In this document: in pieces, positions 8,297 through 17,198 of the stretch | Position numbering within the stretch: the stretch's first letter is position 1 | Layout of the letters: the number at the start of each line of letters is the position of its first letter | NCBI RefSeq assembly: GCF_000270305.1 | Contig: NC_015737.1 | Span: forward strand, 923,501-987,500 | Direction: 5' to 3' | DNA from: Clostridium sp. SY8519 | GTDB lineage: Bacteria > Bacillota > Clostridia > Lachnospirales > Lachnospiraceae | DNA: 64,000 nt | The notes under the pieces: generated by a model | Databases searched by the model: none | Told to the model about the DNA's origin: nothing | The model's input: only the letters and a program-made list of their open reading frames with translations | Position numbers and translations under genes: made by a program

Positions 8297-9118
8297 TCAG
8301 GCCAGATTCAGGCGGTTATTCATAATCCAGTTGGTTCCAACAAAACATCCGACGGCGCATGCTGCGTCCAGGATAATCTGCTTGATCAGCAGAGCCTGGA
8401 ATACCGACATTCCGGAATCGGGATAGCCAGCCACAAAAAACATCGTTGCGAAGGAATTGATATTCAGGAGCCCGCTGATGATATTGACAGCAATCGTAAT
8501 CCCGATAAATGCTGCCACCGCAACCAGAATCTTGTGCTTGTTGTTCAGGTTGCCAATGGCGAGGCTGACATAAAACAAAAGAATCGTATACACCATAGAT
8601 ACCAGAAGGGTGATAAGCAGCAGGACAATGATTGTTTTATACTCGCCAAGGTCCGAAATATGCACCCCTATGGCCTGCATAATCTCTTTGGCGCTTCCGC
8701 TGCTCAGCATCATCAGCCCCAGGGAAAGAATCGATACTCCCAGGGCGATCAGCTCAAAAATAAATCCCACAAGCAGCTTGCTGACAATCAGCATCCAGGA
8801 AGGAACCGGCAGCGTATGCATCAGGTATCCTTCCCCGCCCAGCATATTCCGGTAAAACCGGATAATAATCATTACAACGGTAATAATAAACATCGCAAGC
8901 AGCAGAAGTGTATACACTGCCAGCAGAATTCCCATACCAACGCTGCTGGATACCAGATCCCCGCTGGCGCCCATGTAAGACGGACTGTTGGAGACGGCGG
9001 AGGCCGCCCCGTGGATACTCAGTCCGAGTATCACCGCAACCGCCAGGACCGCCAGATAAATGAACCAGAGGAAACGTCCCATAGACCTCATATCATAACG
9101 AATTAATTTTCTTAACAT
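8297..9118 (-). CDS. ABC transporter permease (YtrC/ABC-2-like)
   Basis: A 273-residue integral membrane protein with about six hydrophobic segments, for example FLWFIYLAVLAVAVILGLSI near the N-terminus and several in the middle (ILLAVYTLLLLAMFIITVVMIII, LLVGFIFELIALGVSILSLG, IIVLLLITLLVSMVYTILLFYVSLA). It overlaps the end of the ATPase gene by seven bases, so the two are translated together. With the ATPase it would form an ABC-2-type exporter. The substrate is unknown. Such GntR/ATPase/permease sets in Firmicutes often respond to cell-envelope stress. Confidence 0.8.
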   Translation of the reverse strand: MLRKLIRYDMRSMGRFLWFIYLAVLAVAVILGLSIHGAASAVSNSPSYMGASGDLVSSSVGMGILLAVYTLLLLAMFIITVVMIIIRFYRNMLGGEGYLMHTLPVPSWMLIVSKLLVGFIFELIALGVSILSLGLMMLSSGSAKEIMQAIGVHISDLGEYKTIIVLLLITLLVSMVYTILLFYVSLAIGNLNNKHKILVAVAAFIGITIAVNIISGLLNINSFATMFFVAGYPDSGMSVFQALLIKQIILDAACAVGCFVGTNWIMNNRLNLA

Positions 9119-9813
9119 CTGAATACCTCCCTGAAATACTCATCCACAGACTTTCCTTCTGTCTCACGGATCTCATCCACTCCTCTGTGGCAGACACACC
9201 GGCCCCGGTTTAAAAACACGGCTTCATCCAGCACACGCTCCACATCCGCGATCAGGTGCGTGGATATCACCACCAGGGCATTCTCGGAATAATTTTTCAA
9301 AATTGTCTCCAGAATATAGTCTCTGGCCGCCGGATCCACACCGCCGATGGGTTCATCCAGCAGATAGATCTTCGCCTTGCGGCTCATGGCCAGCACCAGC
9401 TGGACTTTCTCTTTATTGCCCTTTGACAGGGTTTTCAGTCTGGCCGTGCCTTCAATCCCCAGCTGGCTCAGCATATCTGCCGCCTTATCCCGGTCAAAAT
9501 CCTGAAAAAAGTCCTCATACATGTCCAGGAGCCCCCGCACATTCATCCAGTCCGGCAGATATTCCGCGTCCGGCAGATAGGATACAAATTCCTTGGTCTC
9601 TGCTCCCGGTACCAGTCCATCCAGCAGAATTTCCCCGCCGGTGGGCCGGATCAGTCCGTTGGCCATCTTCAGCATGGTGGTCTTGCCGCTGCCGTTCGGT
9701 CCCAGAAGGCCCACGATCCGTCCTTCTTCCAGCGCCAGATTCACCTGATCCAGCGCATGATTCGGCTGACCGTAATTCTTGGTCAGGTTTTTACATTCAA
9801 ACAATGTACTCAT
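9112..9813 (-). CDS. ABC transporter ATP-binding protein (YtrB-like)
   Basis: A 233-residue nucleotide-binding subunit. The Walker A is GLLGPNGSGKTTML (residues about 35-48), the signature region is LKTLSKGNKEKVQL, the Walker B is KIYLLDEPIGGVDPAA, and the switch histidine is in VVISTHLIADVE. The signature motif reads LSKGN rather than LSGGQ, as is common in the YtrB/CcmA-like group. It sits between the GntR regulator (one base upstream) and the permease (overlapping), so all three form an operon. The protein is peripheral to the membrane and energises export. Confidence 0.9.
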   Translation of the reverse strand: MSTLFECKNLTKNYGQPNHALDQVNLALEEGRIVGLLGPNGSGKTTMLKMANGLIRPTGGEILLDGLVPGAETKEFVSYLPDAEYLPDWMNVRGLLDMYEDFFQDFDRDKAADMLSQLGIEGTARLKTLSKGNKEKVQLVLAMSRKAKIYLLDEPIGGVDPAARDYILETILKNYSENALVVISTHLIADVERVLDEAVFLNRGRCVCHRGVDEIRETEGKSVDEYFREVFRC

Positions 9814-9814
9814 A

Positions 9815-10198
9815 TCATTTTCCTCCCTGGCCCTGCGCTTCCGGCTGATTATCCCGGATCAGCGCCAGTACCTCTTCTTTTTCCAGTCCCAGTTCATACA
9901 TCTGTCGCATAAAGTGCTCTACTGCTTCTCTTGCGGTCATGATCTTCCGACTCCTTATCTGCTCCTCATCATCTGTCACAAAACGCCCGCTGGTCCGCAT
10001 GGAATATACCAGCCCGGTACGCTCCAGTTCTGTCAGCGCCCGCTGCATCGTATTTGGATTCACTCCGGCTTCATTTGCCAGGTCCCGCACAGATCCCAGG
10101 CGGCTGCCCGGCGCATATACGCCAGTTATGATCCTTCGTTCGATCTCATCAATCAGCTGCCTGTAGATGGAGCGCTGATCATCGAGTTTCCATGTCAT
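9815..10198 (-). CDS. GntR-family regulator, YtrA subfamily
   Basis: A 127-residue regulator with an N-terminal winged helix (IYRQLIDEIERRIITGVYAPGSRLGSVRDLANEAGVNPNTMQRALTELERTGLVYS) and only a short helical tail (about 45 residues), which is the YtrA arrangement. Such repressors normally control their own ABC-transporter operon. It is the first gene of this operon, and an inverted repeat lies 98-115 bases upstream, next to the promoter. A cell-envelope stimulus is likely by analogy but cannot be read from the sequence. Confidence 0.9.
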   Translation of the reverse strand: MTWKLDDQRSIYRQLIDEIERRIITGVYAPGSRLGSVRDLANEAGVNPNTMQRALTELERTGLVYSMRTSGRFVTDDEEQIRSRKIMTAREAVEHFMRQMYELGLEKEEVLALIRDNQPEAQGQGGK

Positions 10199-10295
10199 CT
10201 CGCTGCCTCCTTTACTTCCTGCCTGCGATACGGTCTTCTGCTTTACAGCGTATCACAGCACGCCGCATGTTCTGCTTCTGTATCACTGTATTATT

Positions 10296-10313
10296 GTATT
10301 ACCTACTTAATAC
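10296..10313. promoter_or_regulatory. Candidate YtrA-type operator
   Basis: GTATTA-cctact-TAATAC is a perfect 6-bp inverted repeat just downstream of the -10 box of the promoter at 10320-10348, a typical position for a GntR repressor site. Further GTAT/ATAC half-sites (10281-10300) extend it. Confidence 0.55.
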
Positions 10314-10319
10314 ACTGGT

Positions 10320-10348
10320 ACATTAACACAAAGGCAGCGGTTTGACAA
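10320..10348 (-). promoter_or_regulatory. Promoter of the GntR-ABC operon
   Basis: On the minus strand TTGTCA (10343-10348), 17 bases, TAATGT (10320-10325). Confidence 0.5.
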
Positions 10349-10360
10349 GCCTTTCCCGAA

Positions 10361-10405
10361 AAAAAATACAGGTGAACGCGTTTCAAGCATTTCACCTGTA
10401 TGTTT
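10361..10405 (-). terminator. Terminator of the carrier gene at 10425
   Basis: On the minus strand ATACAGGTGAA ... TTCACCTGTAT is followed by eight T residues. Confidence 0.8.
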
Positions 10406-10424
10406 ATTCTCTTATTTCTGTGCG

Positions 10425-11765
10425 TTAAATCAGGAAAATCAGGGTATCGATCACAAATACCGGGATCAGATAGCGCAGAGACCAGAGCATGTATCCGAAA
10501 AAAGACGGCATCCGGATCCCTTCATCCTCCGCAATCGCCTTGACCATAAAGTTCGGCGCGTTGCCGATATAAGTATTTGCCCCCATAAATACTGCGCCGG
10601 CGGATATGGCAAACAGCATTTTCTGTGACACGATCCCGACCGAAGTCGCCACGCCGGACGTGGCGCCCAGTGTTCCTGCTGTGGTAAGGAATACCAGATA
10701 GGTGGGCGTGTTGTCCAGGAAAGAGGACATGGCTCCCGTGGTCCAGAAAATCTGCCAGGCATGCCGGATCGGAAGAGAGCTTCCCTTGGCTTCCAGAATC
10801 AGCAGCGCCGGCACCATAGTGATAAAGATACCGATAAAAAGAACTGCCACTTCCTGGATCGGCCCCCAGCTGAAGTTATTTTCTCTGCGGATTTCCGGAC
10901 GGGTTGTCCGGAAGGACAGCAGCGCCGCAAACAGGATAATCACCACTTCCACCAGATCCGCGTATGCCAGCTCCACCTCCCCGAAAATCGGGATTCCGCC
11001 GCTGAATGCCGGAATATTCGGCAGCATTCCGCTCAGAATCACGGCCAGGACAATGATGCCCATAAAAATAAAATTGTGGGCGCCCAACAGGCGGACACTG
11101 ACATTTTCATCAATTTCTTCCGGATGCAGACCCTCTTTCAGATCTTTGGAATAGGCGCGGACATCCAGAATATAATAAATCGTAAGAAGAATCGCCACAT
11201 TCAGAAGCAGAATCACAATCATATGAAAGCTCCAGAAAAAGGGCACTTTCCGCATAAATCCCATGAGCATCGGGGGGTCTCCCACCGGTGTCAGTACGCC
11301 TCCCATATTGGAAACCAGGAAGATAAAAAATACGATGGTATGTACTTTTCTTTTTCTCCACTGATTCGCCTTAATCACCGGACGAATCATCAGCATGCTG
11401 GCGCCGGTGGTTCCCACCCAGCCTGCCAGCACAGTGCCGATCAGCAGGAAGATCAGGTTCACCCGGGGAGAACCCGCAAGGTTGCTCTTCAGGGTAATAT
11501 TGCTGCTGACACAGAACAATCCGAACAGCAGGACAATAAAGGTCAGATAATCCCCTGCCACTACTTCCGCGAGCCGCTCCATCATCGTATGGAATCCGAA
11601 TCTGACCGCAAAAGGGATCAGAAATAACGCGGACCACAGGATGACCATATATTTTTTATTTTTTTCCCACCATACGGGCTTTACCAGCGGAAAAACCGCT
11701 ATACTCAGCAGCATCCCGAGAAACGGGATGCAGAATAACAAAGATATTTGATTTCCAAGTTCCAT
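10425..11765 (-). CDS. Sodium:proton antiporter / citrate-type carrier (ArsB/NhaD superfamily)
   Basis: A 446-residue membrane protein with 10-12 hydrophobic segments. It has the ion-transporter superfamily landmarks TTGASMLMIRPVIKAN in the first half and SNMGGVLTPVGDPPMLMGF, followed in the second half by FLDNTPTYLVFLTTAGTLG and FMGANTYIGNAPNFMVKAIAEDEGIRMPSFFGYM. The paired re-entrant motifs (TPVGDPP and GNAPN) are typical of CitM/NhaD-type carriers. These proteins exchange sodium for protons or move dicarboxylates; the ion specificity is not evident here. It lies 44 bases downstream of the kinase-like gene and may be cotranscribed with it. Confidence 0.8.
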   Translation of the reverse strand: MELGNQISLLFCIPFLGMLLSIAVFPLVKPVWWEKNKKYMVILWSALFLIPFAVRFGFHTMMERLAEVVAGDYLTFIVLLFGLFCVSSNITLKSNLAGSPRVNLIFLLIGTVLAGWVGTTGASMLMIRPVIKANQWRKRKVHTIVFFIFLVSNMGGVLTPVGDPPMLMGFMRKVPFFWSFHMIVILLLNVAILLTIYYILDVRAYSKDLKEGLHPEEIDENVSVRLLGAHNFIFMGIIVLAVILSGMLPNIPAFSGGIPIFGEVELAYADLVEVVIILFAALLSFRTTRPEIRRENNFSWGPIQEVAVLFIGIFITMVPALLILEAKGSSLPIRHAWQIFWTTGAMSSFLDNTPTYLVFLTTAGTLGATSGVATSVGIVSQKMLFAISAGAVFMGANTYIGNAPNFMVKAIAEDEGIRMPSFFGYMLWSLRYLIPVFVIDTLIFLI

Positions 11766-11809
11766 AACTGTTATTTCTTTCTGTACGTCACTTTAGTTGT
11801 CGGTATCAG

Positions 11810-12418
11810 TTATCGGTCCCCATACTCCCATTCATACATATGGCAGATGATTTCAATGCAGGCCTCCTCGGTCAGGCTGCTAGAGTCCAGACAGATATCA
11901 TAATTTTCCTTCTGTCCCCACTTCACGCCGGTATGGTACAGATAGCTGGCCGCTCTGCGCTGATCTTTTTCAGAGACCCGCTTGTCAATCGGCACTTTGG
12001 TTTCTCCGTATTTCCTCAGGATCCGGGCCTTGCGCCACTCCAGATCCGCGAATACAAAGACCTTCAGCACATCGTCCCGGTCTTTCAGTATCTGGTCCCC
12101 GCATCTGCCCACCAGCAGAAACGGCCCTTCCTGTGTCAGTTCGTGCACCGCTTCACACTGCGCGCGGTAAATATAGTCATTGATGGTATTGCCACTCTGG
12201 TCTCTGCCGCTGAGCAGAAAGGACAGCTTTGTCCGCCCCGGTGCCTCCGCCTTATCCATCATGCGGATAAATTCCTCGTCATAGCGGGAATGCCGGGCAA
12301 TCCGTTCAATAATCTCTTCGTCATAAAATGGAATATTCAGACGTTTTGCCGCTTCCATGCCTATGGTGTGTCCCCCGCTTCCGAATTCACGCCCCAGCGT
12401 AATAATTCTTTTTTTCAT
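11810..12418 (-). CDS. Cytidylate kinase-like protein
   Basis: A 202-residue P-loop protein of the cytidylate-kinase-like family (PF13189-type), not the true Cmk. The start at 12418 (MKKRIITLGREFGSGGHTIG) follows a GGGG-rich ribosome binding site. The phosphate-binding loop is GREFGSGGHTIG. The lid-like ARILRKYGETKVPIDKRVSEKDQRRAASYLYHTGVKWG and the C-terminal YDICLDSSSLTEEACIEII are characteristic of the family. Family members are widespread in Clostridia, often alone or next to transporter genes, and their substrate is not known. An upstream TTG/ATG extension is possible but lacks family sequence. Confidence 0.85.
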   Translation of the reverse strand: MKKRIITLGREFGSGGHTIGMEAAKRLNIPFYDEEIIERIARHSRYDEEFIRMMDKAEAPGRTKLSFLLSGRDQSGNTINDYIYRAQCEAVHELTQEGPFLLVGRCGDQILKDRDDVLKVFVFADLEWRKARILRKYGETKVPIDKRVSEKDQRRAASYLYHTGVKWGQKENYDICLDSSSLTEEACIEIICHMYEWEYGDR

Positions 12419-12566
12419 TCTGTTTACCCCTTCCCCTACTGTCAAAACATATGTAATACAATTCATTATATACTATAATCCGCTTTTTGTGGGTGTTTTT
12501 CCGTAAAGAGAAGGATTCTGTCTTTTATTTTCCGCCAATTCCAGGCGGTTCCGTTCCCTGTGACTG

Positions 12567-12602
12567 AAAAAACGGTCCGGAGCAGTTTCCGCTCCGGACC
12601 GT
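12567..12602 (-). terminator. Terminator of the AGCS symporter gene
   Basis: On the minus strand ACGGTCCGGAGC-loop-GCTCCGGACCGT is followed by TTTTTT. Confidence 0.85.
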
Positions 12603-12717
12603 CTGTTGCCATCTGTGGTTCTCTGGTTCTGCCGCATCCGCCGAAACGGCAGTCATTCTGCGCAGATCTGCATCCGCGGACCTGCCGGTTTTCTTTTGTC
12701 ATTTCTATGCGGGAAGC

Positions 12718-14262
12718 CTAGAGATTCGTCTCCTCACCGGCAGCCTCTGTCTCTGCAGGAAGCACCGGGTTTTCTTCTCTGCGGGAAAATCTGCTTCTGG
12801 CTTCCTCGCGCCGCCGGCGGCGCAGATCGGCCGGACTCTCCAGGGGATCATCCACCACTTTTCCGCCGCCGCTCAGGGCACCGCGGCTGGAATTCTGTAC
12901 CGTAGGTGTGGGGTCTTGTGACAGATCGTTGATATGGCTGCCTTTATATTTTTTCGTTTCGTAAGCTACTATACCGCTTAAGCCCAGTACAGCAATAATG
13001 TTCGGAATTGCCATCAGGCCGTTCAGCAGATCGGCGATATTCCAGATCAGATCCAGTCCCACCAGAGATCCAATAAACACGCCGGCAATCCACAGGATTT
13101 TGTATACTTTAATAACTTTTTCCCCGAACAGGAATACTGCGCTCCGCTCCCCGTAATAGTACCAGCCGAGAATCGTGGAAAAAGCGAACGTAATCAGTCC
13201 CACCAGAAGAATCGGCAGTCCCACATACGGAATCATGGAAAACGCCTTGCTGGTCAGCGCGCTGCCGTTGCCGCTCAGGGCATCGATGGAGGGATATTTA
13301 ATGATGCAGGATACCAGCACCAGCCCGGTAATCAGGCAGATCACCACCGTGTCCCAGAAGGTACCCGTCATAGACACCATGGCCTGGCGTTTCGGGTTTC
13401 TGGTCTGGGCTGCGGAGGCTACCAGCGGGGCGGAACCCATACCGGATTCATTGGAAAACAGTCCACGGGCAAATCCGTACCTGCAGGTCACGGTAATGGC
13501 ACTGCCCACAAACCCGGCGCCTGCTGACCGCGGCTGAAAGGCGGCGCGGACGATCGTTGCCACGGCCTGTCCCAGCACGTCATAGTTCATCACAAGAATA
13601 ATGATGCAGCCTGCCACATATAAAAATGCCATCAATGGCACCAGTTTCTCCGCCACTTTGGTGATGGATTTGATTCCGCCCAGAATCACCAGGGTCACAA
13701 TAACGCTTAAAACCACTGCCACGGCCAGCGGCGGTACGTTGAAATTCTCCTTAAAATTCGATGCCACCGCATTCGCCTGAACCGTACAGCCGATTCCAAA
13801 GGCACAGACTGACGCCAGAAAGGCGAATATGATTCCGAGCCAGCGCATCTTAAGCCCACGGTCCAGCGCGTACATGGCACCGCCGATCATGGTTCCGTCT
13901 TCACTTTTCACCCGGTATTTCACTGCGATCAGTGTTTCCGCGTATTTCGTGGCGATTCCGAACAGACCGGTCAGCCACATCCACAGTACCGCGCCGGGAC
14001 CGCCCATGGCAATCGCGGTGCCGACCCCGATAATATTGCCGGTGCCTATGGTAGAGGACAGGGCGGTGGTCAGCGCGCCAAACTGTGAAACATCTCCCTC
14101 GGAATCTTCATCCCGGGTCACAGACATCTTAATCGCCTGAAAAATATTCTTCTGGATGCAGCCGGTGCGGATGGTCATAAAGATATGCGTGCCAAACAGC
14201 ATCACGATCATGGGCCATCCCCACAGCAGATTATTTACAGTACTGATTGCAGTATTCAGCAT
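12718..14262 (-). CDS. Alanine/glycine:cation symporter (AGCS family)
   Basis: A 514-residue secondary carrier that takes up alanine or glycine with Na+ (family role). The AGCS signature is clear: GALTTALSSTIGTGNIIGVGTAIAMGGPGAVLWMW near residue 70, FARGLFSNESGMGSAPLVASAA in the middle, and about 11 membrane segments. The membrane part ends near residue 440. An unusual hydrophilic tail of about 70 residues follows (THINDL-type sequence, then acidic and Arg-rich DLRRRRREEARSRFSRREEN), which is longer than in typical members and probably cytoplasmic. It has its own promoter (TTGCGA - 16 - TATAAT on the minus strand at about 14301-14328), a strong AAAGGAG ribosome binding site and a strong terminator, so it is monocistronic. 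Confidence 0.93.
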   Translation of the reverse strand: MLNTAISTVNNLLWGWPMIVMLFGTHIFMTIRTGCIQKNIFQAIKMSVTRDEDSEGDVSQFGALTTALSSTIGTGNIIGVGTAIAMGGPGAVLWMWLTGLFGIATKYAETLIAVKYRVKSEDGTMIGGAMYALDRGLKMRWLGIIFAFLASVCAFGIGCTVQANAVASNFKENFNVPPLAVAVVLSVIVTLVILGGIKSITKVAEKLVPLMAFLYVAGCIIILVMNYDVLGQAVATIVRAAFQPRSAGAGFVGSAITVTCRYGFARGLFSNESGMGSAPLVASAAQTRNPKRQAMVSMTGTFWDTVVICLITGLVLVSCIIKYPSIDALSGNGSALTSKAFSMIPYVGLPILLVGLITFAFSTILGWYYYGERSAVFLFGEKVIKVYKILWIAGVFIGSLVGLDLIWNIADLLNGLMAIPNIIAVLGLSGIVAYETKKYKGSHINDLSQDPTPTVQNSSRGALSGGGKVVDDPLESPADLRRRRREEARSRFSRREENPVLPAETEAAGEETNL

Positions 14263-14300
14263 AAACGGCTCCTTTGTTTTCTTTTCAATACACAGAGGCT

Positions 14301-14328
14301 ATTATAGCACCCGAAAAGAATTTCGCAA
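14301..14328 (-). promoter_or_regulatory. Promoter of the AGCS gene
   Basis: On the minus strand TTGCGA, 16 bases, TATAAT, about 45 bases before the start codon. Confidence 0.6.
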
Positions 14329-14392
14329 GGTTTCCCATGCATGTATGCAATCTGATACCATGTATTTTCCACTCTGTCCCCTGTCTGTTCCC

Positions 14393-15307
14393 TTATCGGT
14401 ATTTGGACAGCAGTTTTATGTTTGCCCGCTCGATTGCGTTGAAATCGCTGTCGGAACAGGTACGGTACGGTGTGTACCAGGAGTATCTCCTGAAATAATT
14501 GGTCCAGCCGCCGTTTTTGAACTTATGGCCTTCTCTGGCGTAAATCTCATTAATTGCCTTCTGTGCCTGGCTGCTGGTCAGTCCTGCTACGTCCGCTTCA
14601 CTCAGATAGCTTTCTGAGGAATAGGGGAATACGAAATCAGATGGATAACGGTCCGCGATCTCTGAAGGCGACAGATAGATCACTGTGGTCTTGGATGCCT
14701 GGCTGGAAGAACTGCCGGATGCGGATGATTTGCTGGCAGATCCTTTGACCGTAACGGTGCAGGACGCGGATTTGCCATTGGGGGAAGATGCTGTGATATT
14801 GGCTGTTCCCTTTCCCTTGGCGGTAATCAGTCCGCTGGAATTCACCAGCGCCACTTCCTCGTCGGAAGAGGTCCAGGTCAGGTCTTTTGCGCCGGCATTT
14901 TCCGGATACACCGAAGCTTTCAACTGTTCGGTCTTTCCTTTTTTCAGTGTGACGCTGGCTTTGTTCATCGTCACATTTTCCACTTCCACCGCTTCTACCT
15001 TGATCTCACAGGTGGCAGTTGTCCCGTTGGCCGCAGTCGCAGTAACCGTAGCGTCTCCGGCTTTTATAGCTGTCACTTTTCCGTCTTTTACCTGTGCGAC
15101 TCCGTCATTGCTGGAGCTCCATTCAATCTGCATATCGTTGGGATTGCCATCGGTTACCACACTCAGTTTCGTGTCACTGCCAGCCTCCATGGTATATTCG
15201 GTCTTGTTTAACGTAAACTTATCGGTCTTGCCGCATCCGCCCAGACATATGCCTGCGGTAAGAACCGCTGCTGCCGCAATGGTGACTGTAAGATATTTTC
15301 TCTTCAT
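14393..15307 (-). CDS. Lipoprotein with bacterial Ig-like (Big2) domains
   Basis: A 304-residue secreted lipoprotein. The start at 15307 follows GAGGGGACAGG; upstream in-frame codons lack family sequence. The signal peptide ends in a lipobox (ICLGGCGK, lipidated Cys at about 27). Two Big2 domains follow: residues about 32-108 (FTLNKTEYTMEAGSDTKLSV...TVTATAANG) and 112-190 (VTMNKASVTLKKGKTEQLKA...NITASSPNGKSASCTVTV). A Ser-rich linker leads to a C-terminal segment of about 85 residues ending in YARKxH-like EIYAREGHKFKNGGW and FNAIERANIKLLSKYR. That end matches the YARHG-type domain (EiYARHGyxF...). It is probably cell-surface; the ligand is unknown. Confidence 0.85.
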   Translation of the reverse strand: MKRKYLTVTIAAAAVLTAGICLGGCGKTDKFTLNKTEYTMEAGSDTKLSVVTDGNPNDMQIEWSSSNDGVAQVKDGKVTAIKAGDATVTATAANGTTATCEIKVEAVEVENVTMNKASVTLKKGKTEQLKASVYPENAGAKDLTWTSSDEEVALVNSSGLITAKGKGTANITASSPNGKSASCTVTVKGSASKSSASGSSSSQASKTTVIYLSPSEIADRYPSDFVFPYSSESYLSEADVAGLTSSQAQKAINEIYAREGHKFKNGGWTNYFRRYSWYTPYRTCSDSDFNAIERANIKLLSKYR

Positions 15308-15455
15308 TTTCCTGTCCCCTCTGTATCCAAGTTGATAAAACAATACTGAAATATTATTATAGTTAGAATTATACCCCAGATTTCTGTTTTTGGATACTAA
15401 AAATGAAACAAACCCCGCGCATCTGTCACCCCTTCTGCCGCGGGATCCCAAGAAA

Positions 15456-15498
15456 AATCCGCACGGCTCCTTCTCCCGGGAAGGATGCCGTGCGGCGT
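15456..15498 (-). terminator. Terminator of the L25 gene
   Basis: On the minus strand CCGCACGGC...GCCGTGCGG is followed by ATTTTTCTT. Confidence 0.75.
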
Positions 15499-15527
15499 CT
15501 GTCTCTTTTTATGGTATTGTACGGTCT

Positions 15528-16136
15528 TTACGCTTCGTCTGTGCCTGCTGCGGCAGCTTCCGCTGCTTCAATCATAGCCTCATCCTCTGCGCTCATATGC
15601 TGATGATCCAGCACATGGAGCACGCTGGAATCCAGCGGTGTCACAATATCTACCTTGTCATTCTTGGCAATGTCCAGATCTGCTACAGCCAGATGGGTGC
15701 CAATCGGATATTTGGATACATCGATCTCGATTTTGTCCACCAGATCTGCCGGATATGCCTTGTAGTCAATCTTGCTCAGGGCATGGGTCAGGAAGCCTTT
15801 TGCCTTATCTTCATTAATGAAGAAGATCTCTGCGGTTGCGTGAATCTTCTCATCTGCAATCAGCTGCTGGAAGGTCATATCGATGTAGCGATGATTCAGG
15901 GCGTCATAATCCACGCCTTTGATAATGGTCTTATATTCTGTGCCGTCCACATTGATGATGGCTCTGCTGCCGATGCTGTGCTTTTTCATAAACTGTGCCG
16001 CTTTGTTCTGTGGAATGGCGATCGAAATCGACTCCGGAATCTCTCTGCCGCTGATGGATCCGGTCAGGTAACCTTCCCGTCTCAGCTTTTTCGCCTTGAT
16101 GTTCATGTCTCTTGTCTTTGCCTGTAATGTTTCCAT
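15528..16136 (-). CDS. rplY: Ribosomal protein L25, CTC (TL5) type
   Basis: A 202-residue two-domain L25 of the CTC/TL5 type, which binds 5S rRNA. The N-terminal 5S-binding domain (ETLQAKTRDMNIKAKKLRREGYLTGSISG ... FMKKHSIGSRAIINVDG) is followed by the C-terminal beta domain (LTHALSKIDYKAYPADLVDKIEIDVSKYPIGTHLAVADL). The tail is acidic and Ala-rich (AEDEAMIEAAEAAAAG). In Bacillus the homologue Ctc is a general-stress protein. Here the gene is alone, with a terminator and a long upstream region that can form a structured leader (16312-16389). Confidence 0.92.
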   Translation of the reverse strand: METLQAKTRDMNIKAKKLRREGYLTGSISGREIPESISIAIPQNKAAQFMKKHSIGSRAIINVDGTEYKTIIKGVDYDALNHRYIDMTFQQLIADEKIHATAEIFFINEDKAKGFLTHALSKIDYKAYPADLVDKIEIDVSKYPIGTHLAVADLDIAKNDKVDIVTPLDSSVLHVLDHQHMSAEDEAMIEAAEAAAAGTDEA

Positions 16137-16547
16137 GCTATACCTCTTTCTGCGGGAATTTCCCGGCTTGAATATCGTACGTCCTTATGCCTGGGGCGCT
16201 GGAAGGAAACATCGTATGCATCCTCGGCAATCATCCCGCTAAAGATGAATTGTTCTGAGGGATGCTGTGGAAAACCAAGGAGCCTGCGGTGCCGGCAGAT
16301 TTATTCTGTCTAAATTGTTGAATTGTTCACAGTCCTTACGGACTACCCTTACATTTTAACGCGGGGCACAGTTTATGATTCAACAATTTTTCCTGCATTT
16401 TCTTTTTTCTTTTTGGTTATTTTGCACTTTTATGTCTGAAAATATTCATTGTAATAAAATCTTATCAGTTTTTTAACTTTATTTTCTTATTTTTCCTGTG
16501 ATTTTCTATTATAATAGATACAGATAGTAAGAAGGGTGGTGAATCAT
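16137..16547. other. Intergenic region with a long inverted repeat
   Basis: Between the divergent L25 and membrane-protein genes. AAATTGTTGAAT (16312-16323) is perfectly matched by ATTCAACAATTT (16378-16389). The 54-base loop contains a second hairpin AGTCC-ttac-GGACT (16331-16344). No ORF of note. A TATAAT at 16510-16515 may serve the plus-strand gene. Confidence 0.6.
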
Positions 16548-17036
16548 ATGTCAGGAAACAATCTTTCCCATGTTCAGAATCACAGCCGCAAGGCGAAAGG
16601 CAAAGGTATTTTCTTCTGGAATCCGGATTGCCAGACCATCGACCAGAGAACCATGATTGACGCAGCTGTCCTCGTACTCATCGCTGTATTATTCTGGTTC
16701 GTTACCGAGAGTCTTCTCGTGACATCCCTGATCACTGCAGCTGTAGCCGCTGTCTGGATCATCCATTTCGCAGTTAACTACCGCAGATGGAACCGCCGCG
16801 CACAGCTCCTGGCAGACGGAGCGCCGACCATCGGCCGCCTGTCCAGATTCCTGGCTTCCGGTCTCCTGATCGGTTATATTCCGGGCTATCTGGCCGGCCA
16901 GTATCTGCTGCGTACGGCTTCCGGTTCCTTTGCCCTGGTAGTTATCATCACGGCAGCATCCGCAGCCACCGGTCTGTTAATCGGCAGCGGCATCTATTAT
17001 TTCCGCAAACGCAGGCTGGAATCCGCCGATTCCTGA
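16548..17036 (+). CDS. Small integral membrane protein, unknown function
   Basis: A protein of 162 residues with four predicted membrane segments: two close together (about residues 40-85, IDAAVLVLIAVLFWFV and SLITAAVAAVWIIHFAV), one near 105-125 (FLASGLLIGYIPGYLAGQ) and one near 135-155 (SFALVVIITAASAATGLLIG). The N-terminus is basic and cytoplasmic. The ATG at 16548 follows AAGGGTGG; a GTG at 16536 is in frame. It has a promoter-like TATAAT upstream and a strong terminator after it, so it is a real single-gene unit. I do not recognise the family. Confidence 0.65.
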   Translation: MSGNNLSHVQNHSRKAKGKGIFFWNPDCQTIDQRTMIDAAVLVLIAVLFWFVTESLLVTSLITAAVAAVWIIHFAVNYRRWNRRAQLLADGAPTIGRLSRFLASGLLIGYIPGYLAGQYLLRTASGSFALVVIITAASAATGLLIGSGIYYFRKRRLESADS

Positions 17037-17159
17037 TCCTGATCTGTGCAGATATCTGCATTGTTCCGGCAGAAGAATCGGATCCGGCCATTTCATCCTT
17101 TGCAATTTTCTGGCAGGTTGTCCCCCCTTCCTGCCGGTCAGACCCTCGGGTCTGTTCTG

Positions 17160-17197
17160 CAGAGAGTCCGTCAGTGGATGGCGGACTCTCTTTTTGT
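17160..17197 (+). terminator. Bidirectional terminator between convergent genes
   Basis: AGAGAGTCCG-tcagtggatgg-CGGACTCTCT followed by TTTTTGTTTT on the plus strand. Confidence 0.85.
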
Positions 17198-17198
17198 T

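Noticed and set aside
8126..9106. A 326-codon plus-strand frame opposite the ABC permease gene
   Set aside because: It is an antisense shadow of a multi-segment membrane protein gene; its His/Gln-rich composition is the usual sign of that.
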